A stretch of 64,000 nt of DNA from Sulfurimonas hongkongensis (GTDB lineage Bacteria > Campylobacterota > Campylobacteria > Campylobacterales > Sulfurimonadaceae). This document shows positions 26,824 through 34,165 of the stretch, piece after piece. Where the stretch lies: assembly GCF_000445475.1 (NCBI RefSeq), contig NZ_AUPZ01000002.1:1-64000 (forward strand). Direction: 5' to 3'. The translations under genes were made by a program, and so were the position numbers. Each line of letters opens with the position of its first letter. Within the stretch, counting starts at the first letter, position 1. The notes under the pieces were generated by a model. That model made no database searches, had not been told where the DNA came from, and saw only the letters and a list, made by a program, of their open reading frames with translations.

Positions 26824-27335
26824 CTTAGATTTTTCTTTATCTCTGCAAAAAATTCGCCTATATCATCATGAAGGGCTTGTAAATCCTCTTCATGCTCTAC
26901 TTCATCAGCTAAGATCTGAGAGACAATATCATAAGTAACTATATCTTTTCCTTTAGTGATATCTGCTAGACTTGAATAAACGCTAATTGCACACTGCTCA
27001 CCTTTTATAGCTTGTTCTAAAACTGATAATACACTAGCGTCTTCTGGTGCTTCATAATCACAATTGGAATTTTTCGTCCAATCATTCGGATGTAAAGTAG
27101 GTGTACCACCTAGTTGTAAGATACGCTCAGCTACCATATCTGCATGACGTAGCTCATCTGCTGCATGCTCAAGAAGTTCAGTAATTGCAGCATCTTTCAT
27201 AATACCCTTAACTACTTTTGCTTCTACAAAGTATTGGTAATAAGCTAACCACTCATCACAGTAAGCCTTATTTAGCAACTCTACAACTTCTGTTGCTTCT
27301 ATACCTTTTAGTATTGAGATTCCTCTTTTTGCCAT
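26820..27335 (-). CDS. Ferritin-like protein of the Dps-like (DPSL) / thioferritin type
   Basis: This 171-residue four-helix protein has diiron ligand motifs: Glu28 (CDEWLAYYQY), Glu61/His64 (ADELRH), Glu113 (GEQC) and Glu145-Glu147/His148 (ADEVEHEED). The cysteine pair Cys92 (NCDYE) and Cys115 (EQC) fits DPSL proteins, which couple peroxide reduction to iron oxidation and carry a thiol pair near the iron site. Likely role: iron storage and oxidative-stress defence in the cytoplasm. It overlaps the convergent gene by four bases and sits 57 bp downstream of the ligase of the glutamate-mutase operon, so read-through from that operon is possible. Confidence 0.85.
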   Translation of the reverse strand: MAKRGISILKGIEATEVVELLNKAYCDEWLAYYQYFVEAKVVKGIMKDAAITELLEHAADELRHADMVAERILQLGGTPTLHPNDWTKNSNCDYEAPEDASVLSVLEQAIKGEQCAISVYSSLADITKGKDIVTYDIVSQILADEVEHEEDLQALHDDIGEFFAEIKKNLS

Positions 27336-27392
27336 AATTTTACTCCTTTGGTCTGTATTTTAGAATTTTTCTAGAGCTCCATTATGCCATAC

Positions 27393-28952
27393 TTAAATAA
27401 ACTCTCTCTTTAGTGCATCTTTATTTATCTTATTTCTATCACTTTGCACTAGAGGGAGAGACCTTTTATATATGATTTTACTTGGGATCATATAAGAAGC
27501 AAGATGTTTTTTAAGCTCAAATATTATCTCTTTTGGAGCTAATTCACTAAGAGCTGAGTAAACCATAACAATCTCCTCTTCTATCTCTTCATTTTCTATA
27601 GAAAAGACTGCACACTCCTTTATCTGGGGCAGACACCTATTTACAACAGACTCTATCTCAAAAGGTGAGACTCTAAAACCTCTAGTTTTTATCATATCAT
27701 CGTCTCTTGATACAAAGTAGAGATAACCCTCTTCATCTTTGTAAACATAATCACCAGATGCAACTACTACTTCATCTCTTAGTTGACCCTCTAGGTTTAT
27801 AATATCTTTTAAAATCTCAATTGACTTAAATCTTTTTGCATTTTGTTCAGGTGCCTTCCAGAAACCTCTATATATATAGCCGCCTCTGTGTATTAGCTCC
27901 CCTACTTCACGGACTTTGCACTCTTTACCATCTTCGTTTAAGACGAAAAGCTCAACATCAGGGATGGCTTTACCTATAGATTCAGGTCGTATCTCAATCT
28001 GTGATGGGTCAAGATATGTTGAACGAAATGCTTCTGTTAAACCGTGCATAGAAAAGAAAAGTGCCTCTCTAAATGTTTTTTTGCACTCTTTTATCATCTT
28101 TGGAGTTACGTTTCCACCTGATGATGTAATTATTCTAACCCCATCAAAAAGTTCAGGATTTGGGACTCTATTAATATCAAAAATCTGTGTAATATTAAAA
28201 GGCATCAAAGGTAAAACTGTTACTTTGTCATTTATGAGATGGTTAAAAAAGTCCTCTGGCAATATAAACCTATGAAGTGCAAGAGTAGCTCTTTTATAGA
28301 GTGTGCTAAAGATTTGATTTAGTCCATAATCTAGGTTAAAGATAAGAATGCCAGAGATAATATCACTCTCTTCTAGACTTAGATATTGTGATGCTACACG
28401 AGCTGAGTCTATTAGATTTCTGTGCGAGATAACTATGCCTTTTGGAGTCCCTGAGAGTCCAAAAGAGTAAGTAATAATGGCATTGTTGTGGCCATTTACA
28501 TCACAATTGTATGTTTTGTTATAATATTTAAAAATCTCTTCAAATGAAGCTATATCACTAGAAGCTGTTTCATATGAAATAATATGACCATTGAAACTAA
28601 TCTCTTCTATGCTCTCTAGCTTTACTTTATCAGTTATAATGCACTTTATATCACAGTCATCAATAATGTACTCAACTTGTTTTGGCTTTAAAAGCTTTGT
28701 AAGAGGTACTAAGATGTAAGGAGTTGAGAGAATGGCAAGGATTGCTATAACTTGATCTATCCCTTTGTTTGAATAGACTCCGATTCGTGACTCTTTTGGA
28801 AGATCTAGCTCATTTAAGTAGTAAGCGACCTGATCAACTCTCTTTAAAAGCTCTTTGTAGCTAATGCTATCTTCGCTAAAAACAATCACTTTTTTTTCTG
28901 GATGCGTTAAAGCTCCATCTTCGATAAGTGTTCTAATAGAGTTAATTGACAT
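27393..28952 (-). CDS. AMP-forming acyl/aminoacyl ligase in the glutamate mutase operon
   Basis: This 519-residue member of the ANL (acyl-CoA synthetase/NRPS adenylation) superfamily has P-loop YSFGLSGTPKG (162-172), A5-like HGLTEA (303-308), SGD (399-401), hinge SRDDDMIKTRGFRVSP (415-430) and the C-terminal catalytic lysine region NKINK (Lys508/511). The A4-like motif FNLDYGLNQ contains Asp208, at a place where amino-acid-adenylating enzymes hold the substrate amino group. No carrier domain is fused. An upstream in-frame start would add 15 residues. ATG 28952 has GGAGGAG in front and overlaps the glmL-like gene by 11 bp. A role in adenylating 3-methylaspartate, the product of the mutase encoded just upstream, is my inference. 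A generic fatty-acyl or aromatic substrate is the alternative. Confidence 0.85.
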   Translation of the reverse strand: MSINSIRTLIEDGALTHPEKKVIVFSEDSISYKELLKRVDQVAYYLNELDLPKESRIGVYSNKGIDQVIAILAILSTPYILVPLTKLLKPKQVEYIIDDCDIKCIITDKVKLESIEEISFNGHIISYETASSDIASFEEIFKYYNKTYNCDVNGHNNAIITYSFGLSGTPKGIVISHRNLIDSARVASQYLSLEESDIISGILIFNLDYGLNQIFSTLYKRATLALHRFILPEDFFNHLINDKVTVLPLMPFNITQIFDINRVPNPELFDGVRIITSSGGNVTPKMIKECKKTFREALFFSMHGLTEAFRSTYLDPSQIEIRPESIGKAIPDVELFVLNEDGKECKVREVGELIHRGGYIYRGFWKAPEQNAKRFKSIEILKDIINLEGQLRDEVVVASGDYVYKDEEGYLYFVSRDDDMIKTRGFRVSPFEIESVVNRCLPQIKECAVFSIENEEIEEEIVMVYSALSELAPKEIIFELKKHLASYMIPSKIIYKRSLPLVQSDRNKINKDALKREFI

Positions 28953-30132
28953 TTTCTTCTCCTCCTGCTCCAATGGTCCAAATATCATAGTTGCCATCTA
29001 GTACTGTCATTGGGTTGTGTTGTGAATTTAGTATCTTTTTGTAAAAAAATGAGATGATATCTTCTATTTCATTTGCAGATAAAACCTTAGTAATGCCACC
29101 TGTAAAGACTATGGAGTTTATAGAGAGAAGTTTTAGGTTTATGTATGATTGTTTATAGTATGACATCTTTGTTAGTACTAAAAATATCGCAAGTTGCATC
29201 AAAACCTTAGTACCTTTTTGACTCTCATCGCTAAAAATGTTCTCAGTCACTTTAAGATGTGCTAAAAGCTCATAAACAAACTCGTTACTTTGGGCTGCGA
29301 AGATAAGAGACTCTTTTGATTTATAAACTCCAAGCTTTTTAAAGACAAGTCTGTCATACTCATTTTCGGTTACGATATTGTCATCAACTAAGTCTTTTGA
29401 GTAGTGAATATCTGTTGTAGCTCCACCTATATCTATAAGTATAAAAGGATCAACTACACCAAATTTTGTATGGATAAATGGAAGTGTTTTGTTTACTATA
29501 TATGGGGTTGAGTAGATTTGATTTGCGGTGATTTCATAGAGGTTTTTGATATCTTCTTTTCCCTCAATATCCTGCTGATATAGATTTGTAAGATAGACTT
29601 TTAGATTTTCTTCTATAATATGAAGCTTTTCATCTATGATATTAGGTAGTATGACGAGATTTTGGATATTTTTCTCTAGCTTTTGTGCTTCATTTTCACA
29701 CCCTACAAAGACTATATTTGAGTAGTTTAACTTTTCTAAATACTCATACAAATCATCTTTAAAAATATCCCTATTTGAGTTGATTCCACCAACTATGATG
29801 ACTACATCAATCAAATCACTAGGGATGGAGTAGTCCAAGAGGTTTTGATACATCACACTCTCTATAATGTTGATGCCAGAGTTAAAAGCAATGTTTTTAG
29901 CATACTTTAGAGAAAAGGAGTTTGTAAGTCCGATGATTAGAGTGCTAAGACCTCCATTTGCCGAAGAGCAGATATATACATCATTTTTTTTATAGCACTC
30001 TATGGTTTTTTGGCATTTGTATTTTAAATCATCTAATATATCTTTGTTAAAGTCTCTAAAATGCTGTTCTATACACTCTGGTGTACTAACTTTAAAGTAG
30101 GTACTTCCTACGTCTATTAGTAGTCTGTTCAT
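28942..30132 (-). CDS. glmL: Glutamate mutase accessory ATPase (GlmL/MutL family)
   Basis: This 396-residue actin-fold ATPase of the GlmL/MutL family is found between or beside the two glutamate mutase subunits in clostridia and is thought to repair or reload the B12 cofactor. Visible phosphate-binding loops are LLIDVGSTYFKV (residues 4-15) and FILIDIGGATTDIHYS near residue 230. VIIVGGINSNRD and FTGGITKVL are further landmarks. It is a little shorter than the usual 450-470 residues. It overlaps glmE by ATGA and the ligase gene by 11 bp. The name MutL here has nothing to do with mismatch repair. Confidence 0.88.
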   Translation of the reverse strand: MNRLLIDVGSTYFKVSTPECIEQHFRDFNKDILDDLKYKCQKTIECYKKNDVYICSSANGGLSTLIIGLTNSFSLKYAKNIAFNSGINIIESVMYQNLLDYSIPSDLIDVVIIVGGINSNRDIFKDDLYEYLEKLNYSNIVFVGCENEAQKLEKNIQNLVILPNIIDEKLHIIEENLKVYLTNLYQQDIEGKEDIKNLYEITANQIYSTPYIVNKTLPFIHTKFGVVDPFILIDIGGATTDIHYSKDLVDDNIVTENEYDRLVFKKLGVYKSKESLIFAAQSNEFVYELLAHLKVTENIFSDESQKGTKVLMQLAIFLVLTKMSYYKQSYINLKLLSINSIVFTGGITKVLSANEIEDIISFFYKKILNSQHNPMTVLDGNYDIWTIGAGGEENVN

Positions 30133-31493
30133 TGCATAATTCCTATGTCGTGAATGATATCATTAACTATACTTGTAGTGTCTTTGTTAAGGTTACACTG
30201 CGCCTTTTCATATTCGTAACACCTTTTGGGTATAGGTACATTTCCTCTTTTTATGATGCGGATGTTTTTCTTTGCATCTCTTATGGTTATCATCTCGTTG
30301 TGGTTTATGATGTGAGGTGAAAATGGTACATCTATGATGCCATTTTTTATGGAGTTAAAGACCTTTCTCCAAAGAGTATCGGCTGGGTCATTAAAAACCG
30401 CCTCCATAATAGCATGAACTTCAAGAATTAAAATCTCCTCCTCTTCTTCATCTACAATACGCGGAAGACCATTTAAGATGCCAAGAGTGTATTGAGTGTT
30501 TGCAACTGTCGCGGCGTTTGCCTCTTTTGTAGGGATTCCTGATGCTTCTTCTCTTGTTTTTGTAATTATCTTATCCGCCCCAACCATAGATGCTATGACT
30601 GTTGACATATTTATAAGCTGTTCTGCAAAGCTTTTGTTGGTTGGAAACGCTCCCATCCATTGATGATAGACTAGATGGATATTTGCATCTTCGCAACCTA
30701 TCTCTTTTGCATAAAAAGCTGAGAGCTTTCTAATAACCGCACCCATAACTATGTCTTGGTTCATGGAGCCAGTTTGAGAAAAAGAGACTGAAAATGATTT
30801 CACACCCTCTTCTAGTGAGAGTAGCATCTCTAAGAGCTGTATCACAATAGTAATAGCTGGAGGCACAAGAGTTGCAGTTAGCGGACCAAAAGATTCTCTG
30901 TTTATGGGTTCATTTAAGCGTGAATAGTTTGCACAAACTCTCTCAACATATTTCCAATACAAAAAAGCTTTATCTAGTGGAAAGTTTTTAGAGTATGGCA
31001 ACAAGTAGGTAATAGGTCCGCCCTCTATCTCAAAGATGCCAGATGCGATAGCGGTCTCTATAAGAAGTCTTGCATCTGGTGTACCGTGCCTTAGGCTTAC
31101 AGGCTTGTTAAAGTGAGTTATCATCTTTCTTGTAGTTCTATAGCCGTGATTTACAAGTGGATAGCCATTTAACATATCTACATCATTTTCTTCACTTAGG
31201 CGTAGCATCTTCTTTGCAGTTGCATAATCGTTTAGTCTTGTGTTTGAGTCGATAGTAAGTGGTAAAACATCGACATTTGCATTTACAAAAAACTCATTTA
31301 GAGCGTATTGTTTCTTGTATGTTGGGAAACCACCACGAGGCTGAACTAGCATCTTCTTTTTTGTCTTAAAGTGGTGTGAGATAAAGAGTTCTTTACTAGC
31401 ACCTCTTACAAACTCTTCAACCTCTGCAAAGTCAAAGTTATCTACATACTCGTTACTTAGTATGATCTCTCTTTCTTCTTGAAGCAAGCTCAT
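30129..31493 (-). CDS. glmE: Glutamate mutase, catalytic epsilon subunit (methylaspartate mutase E chain)
   Basis: This 454-residue TIM-barrel subunit converts L-glutamate to (2S,3S)-3-methylaspartate by an adenosylcobalamin radical rearrangement. The residues known to bind glutamate in the clostridial enzyme are kept in context: the arginine claw as Arg53 (LVQPRGG), Arg86 (DSNTRLNDY) and Arg135 (LRHGTPDARLL), plus Glu157 (IEGGP) and Tyr163/Tyr167 (TYLLPYSKN). HQWMGAFP, TKEANAA and the C-terminal DVPFSPH also match. It is about 25 residues shorter than the clostridial protein. It overlaps glmS and glmL by four bases on each side, so the three are translationally coupled. It looks catalytically competent. 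Confidence 0.93.
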   Translation of the reverse strand: MSLLQEEREIILSNEYVDNFDFAEVEEFVRGASKELFISHHFKTKKKMLVQPRGGFPTYKKQYALNEFFVNANVDVLPLTIDSNTRLNDYATAKKMLRLSEENDVDMLNGYPLVNHGYRTTRKMITHFNKPVSLRHGTPDARLLIETAIASGIFEIEGGPITYLLPYSKNFPLDKAFLYWKYVERVCANYSRLNEPINRESFGPLTATLVPPAITIVIQLLEMLLSLEEGVKSFSVSFSQTGSMNQDIVMGAVIRKLSAFYAKEIGCEDANIHLVYHQWMGAFPTNKSFAEQLINMSTVIASMVGADKIITKTREEASGIPTKEANAATVANTQYTLGILNGLPRIVDEEEEEILILEVHAIMEAVFNDPADTLWRKVFNSIKNGIIDVPFSPHIINHNEMITIRDAKKNIRIIKRGNVPIPKRCYEYEKAQCNLNKDTTSIVNDIIHDIGIMQ

Positions 31494-31903
31494 CTCATAC
31501 CTCTTTGTTTTAAGTACTCTTCTAAGGTATCGAGCCCTGTATTTAAGTCTACTTGATGAAAAACCAAATCAAAACCGTAGTTTTTATACTTTGGCACTAT
31601 CTCTTCTGCATCTGCACTACCCACAACTAAGTTTCCACCTATCATCATAACAAGATTGTCTAAGCCTTTGTAGCTTGATTTTAGAAGTTTTATCTCCCTA
31701 CTCCAACCCTCAGCCTCGCCATTTAGCGAAGAGATAAGAAGCACCTCCGCCCCAGTCTCAACCACCGCATCAAAAAACTCTTCAAGGTAAGTGTTTACCC
31801 CAAGATTAAAAACCTCAAAACCTCTTGCATTTAAAGAGAGTTCGATGAGTCTATTTGCCACAACGTGTATATCGTTCCCAACTACGCCTGTTACTACTTT
31901 CAT
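31490..31903 (-). CDS. glmS: Glutamate mutase, cobalamin-binding sigma subunit
   Basis: This 137-residue, flavodoxin-like B12-binding subunit supplies the cofactor histidine. The base-off motif is present as Asp11-Ile-His13-Val-Val-Ala16: the Asp and cobalt-ligating His are conserved, but the final Gly of DxHxxG is Ala. SSLNGE (the SxL loop) and GGNLVVG are as expected. It is the first gene of the operon. Only a weak Shine-Dalgarno is seen, and I find no cobalamin riboswitch signature in the short leader. Confidence 0.92.
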   Translation of the reverse strand: MKVVTGVVGNDIHVVANRLIELSLNARGFEVFNLGVNTYLEEFFDAVVETGAEVLLISSLNGEAEGWSREIKLLKSSYKGLDNLVMMIGGNLVVGSADAEEIVPKYKNYGFDLVFHQVDLNTGLDTLEEYLKQRGMR

Positions 31904-32153
31904 GCTATTTCATGCCTATTTATTATTATGCTGCAAGGATAGCAAAAATCTTTTAAAAGTTTGGTAAGGTGAGTTTGTAAAATAGAGTTGGAGTTAAGGA
32001 GGATTTTGTCCCATTAATGATTTCAACAAAAAAGACTACAAATCTTAAACGTACGACAATTTACAAATAATTTAACTAGATAAGTGAAATAAAAAGATAT
32101 TTAAGGTGTTGATTTAATTTATGACTTTCCAGTTAATTACGATAAAATAGCCC

Positions 32154-32324
32154 CTGAATAAAAACTCAAACACTAAAAAAGCCAATGTTGATTTTCCTGA
32201 GTGGGTAATAAATTCACTTGATGAAGAAGCTAAAAAGATTGGAGTAACAAGACAATCGATTATTAAAGTTTGGATTGCTGAGAGATTAAAAGAAGAAACT
32301 GCTAACTTTAAAAAAATAAGTTAA
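32154..32324 (+). pseudogene. CopG/BrnA-like ribbon-helix-helix antitoxin remnant
   Basis: The frame encodes about 56 residues ending at TAA 32324, reading ANVDFPEWVINSLDEEAKK then IGVTRQSIIKVWIAERLKEE. This is the typical ribbon-helix-helix antitoxin paired with BrnT-type toxins. There is no ATG, GTG or TTG in front. An in-frame TAG (32148-32150) is followed by CCC-CTG-AAT-AAA-AAC, where relatives would have an ATG at the CTG. No Shine-Dalgarno and no toxin frame are seen. It is most likely a solitary relic, unless CTG is used. Confidence 0.6.
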
Positions 32325-32434
32325 AAACAAAAGAGACATATTTTATAAACTACCTCAAGTCTTACTCAAGCAGTCTAGCAAAAAGTTTGACATACTCTTA
32401 AGTAAAAATAAGCCTTATTGATAATATATGAGGT

Positions 32435-32440
32435 TATAAT
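32435..32440 (+). promoter_or_regulatory. -10 box of the rraA-like/TRAP operon
   Basis: TATAAT 30 bp upstream of the ATG at 32470, with AGGAAG as the ribosome binding site in between. Confidence 0.6.
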
Positions 32441-32469
32441 ACAAACAATAAAAAAATTTAGGAAGAAAA

Positions 32470-32949
32470 ATGGACTTTTTTACAGCAGATATTTGTGATG
32501 AGCATATTGATAAGGTTTTGGTTTTAGACCCTGATTTTAAAAACTATGGTGGGGCTTCAAGATGCCAAGGTGAGGTTGTAACTATAAAGCTTGATAAAAA
32601 CAATGCTGGGCTTATAGAGTTGCTTCGTGATGAAGATGGAAGTGGTAAGGTTGTAGTTGTTGATGTCAGAGAAGAGTATTTTGCAGTTGTGGGCGAGAAC
32701 CTTATGAAGTTGGCATATAAAAACAACTACGCTGGCATCATAGTAAATGGATATGTTCGTGATACATTTCAGATTAAAGATATCCCTGTAGCACTCTATG
32801 CACTTGGAGTTTGCCCTAGAAAATATATCCCCGTTACAGAGTCAGAGAGAGGTGAGCATCTCTCCTTTGGAGGGATTGGTTTTGAAGATGGAGACTATGT
32901 TTATGCAGATAGCGATGGTATTATAGTTACACCAGAGAAGATAGTTTAA
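32470..32949 (+). CDS. rraA: RraA-family protein (HMG/oxaloacetate aldolase-type fold)
   Basis: This 159-residue member of the RraA/MenG family is close in length to E. coli RraA (161). Signature residues lie in GIIVNGYVRDTFQIKDIPV and ALGVCPRK. The Arg-Asp pair after NGY belongs to the metal and substrate site of the related 4-hydroxy-4-methyl-2-oxoglutarate aldolases, which also decarboxylate oxaloacetate. In E. coli, RraA instead inhibits RNase E. Which role applies is unclear; Campylobacterota generally use RNase Y/J rather than RNase E, which argues for an enzyme. A TRAP binding-protein gene follows after 6 bp. Confidence 0.88.
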   Translation: MDFFTADICDEHIDKVLVLDPDFKNYGGASRCQGEVVTIKLDKNNAGLIELLRDEDGSGKVVVVDVREEYFAVVGENLMKLAYKNNYAGIIVNGYVRDTFQIKDIPVALYALGVCPRKYIPVTESERGEHLSFGGIGFEDGDYVYADSDGIIVTPEKIV

Positions 32950-32955
32950 AGCATT

Positions 32956-34089
32956 ATGAATAGAAGAGACTTTATAACTGGCGCAACTCTGGTATCAGCT
33001 TCATTAGCTCTTAGCGGGTGTAATGAAAATAATCGCCAAGCTATAGATCATAGTAAGCATCCCCAAAAGTCAAGTGATGAGATTAAAAATTTTAATATTG
33101 TTAAAAACAAAAAAACAAGTATAAAACTAGCTACTTCATGGCCGGCACACTTCTCTATCATAGGTACAGGAGTTGAGAGTTTTGCAAAGAGGATAAAAGA
33201 GATAAGCTCTAACTCTTTAGAGGTTAAGCTCTATCCAAAAAATACTCTTGTTCCAGCTCTTGCAGTCTTTGATGCTTGCTCGAGCGGTCAGATAGATGCT
33301 TTTCACTCAGGTCCCTACTACTGGAAAGGTAAAAACTCTTCGTTTTCTCTCTTTAGTGGTGTCCCTTTTGGTTTTAATGCTGAGGAGATTAACTCATGGA
33401 TGCTTTATGGGGGTGGATTAGAGCTTTGGAGAGAGGAGTATGCAAAGTATAATCTCTACCCTTTTTTAGGTGGAAATACTAATATTCAGATGGGTGGATG
33501 GTTTACAAAGCCTATCAACTCTTTAGCAGACATGCAAGGAATAAAGATGAGGATGCCAGGACTAGCTGGTGAAGTCTATTCTAAGATGGGAGTAAACCCA
33601 ATACTACTTCCTGCTGGGGAGATATACACAGCGTTAGAGAGAGGTGTGATAGATGCTACTGAATGGGTAGGACCTGCACTTGACATCAAGATGGGATTTT
33701 ATAAAGTTGCACCATACTACTACTCTGGTTGGCATGAGCCAGGCTCTATTTTAGAGCTAACTTTCAATAAGCACTTCTGGAGCAAGTTCTCACATGAGCA
33801 TCGGATGATGATAGAAGTAGCTGCAAGTGAGTTAAACTCAAATATGATTTATGAATTCCATTCAGAAAATATCAATGCTCTTGCAAAATTAAAAGAGTTA
33901 AATATAGATATTTATAGGTATCCACAAGATGTTATAAAGGCTGCAAAGATAGCTTTAAAAGAAGTCATCTCTGAGCAAAGTGCCAAAAGTGAGGACTTTA
34001 AAAGAGTATATGCATCTATAGAAGCTCATCTAAAACTCTCTCGTGAGTGGAGTGATGCAAGTCTTCGTTATTTTCTAAATGAAAGATAA
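32956..34089 (+). CDS. TRAP-type solute-binding lipoprotein (DctP family)
   Basis: This 377-residue extracytoplasmic binding protein has a Tat-like start (NRRDFITGA) and lipobox LALSGC with Cys22, so it is probably an anchored lipoprotein. The DctP fold shows as IKLATSWPAHFSIIGTGVE, AGEIYTALERGVIDATEWVG and LELTFNKHFWSKFS. The WP/GVIDATEWVGP pattern resembles the 2-oxoacid-binding TakP/SmoM subgroup. The membrane partners DctQ and DctM are absent from the window. Coupling to rraA (6-bp gap) hints that the ligand is an oxoacid; this is inference. Confidence 0.9.
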   Translation: MNRRDFITGATLVSASLALSGCNENNRQAIDHSKHPQKSSDEIKNFNIVKNKKTSIKLATSWPAHFSIIGTGVESFAKRIKEISSNSLEVKLYPKNTLVPALAVFDACSSGQIDAFHSGPYYWKGKNSSFSLFSGVPFGFNAEEINSWMLYGGGLELWREEYAKYNLYPFLGGNTNIQMGGWFTKPINSLADMQGIKMRMPGLAGEVYSKMGVNPILLPAGEIYTALERGVIDATEWVGPALDIKMGFYKVAPYYYSGWHEPGSILELTFNKHFWSKFSHEHRMMIEVAASELNSNMIYEFHSENINALAKLKELNIDIYRYPQDVIKAAKIALKEVISEQSAKSEDFKRVYASIEAHLKLSREWSDASLRYFLNER

Positions 34090-34091
34090 AG

Positions 34092-34097
34092 TATAAT
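34092..34097 (+). promoter_or_regulatory. -10 box upstream of the glycosidase-like gene
   Basis: TATAAT directly after the TRAP-protein stop codon, about 70 bp before the preferred TTG start of the next gene. Confidence 0.5.
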
Positions 34098-34165
34098 CGC
34101 ACTTCTAATATAAGGGGCACACTATTTGCTTCTTGTTTTTAAGATTAATATATGGACTACCAACT

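Larger units (their letters stand above)
31904..32469. other. Divergent spacer between glmS and the rraA-like gene
   Basis: It holds the starts of two divergent transcripts and a decayed antitoxin-like frame (32154-32324). Apart from that I find no coding sequence, no CRISPR-like repeat and no tRNA. AAGGAGG near 32000 is followed only by a 17-codon frame that I do not consider a gene. Confidence 0.6.

Noticed and set aside
28942-30132. Mismatch-repair MutL
   Set aside because: Only the older name MutL coincides. The actin-like ATPase motifs and the operon place it with glutamate mutase accessory proteins.
32001-32085. A 17-codon frame after AAGGAGG in the glmS/rraA spacer
   Set aside because: The frame is very short, the ribosome site is too far from the ATG, and the composition is not protein-like.
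31904-32100. A cobalamin riboswitch ahead of glmS
   Set aside because: The leader upstream of glmS is short and AT-rich, and I find no B12-box-like string or long GC-rich structure.
27393-34089. Treating the glutamate mutase operon and the rraA/TRAP genes as one cluster
   Set aside because: They are on opposite strands, divergent, with a 566-bp spacer and separate promoters. A functional link is possible but not shown, so they are reported separately.
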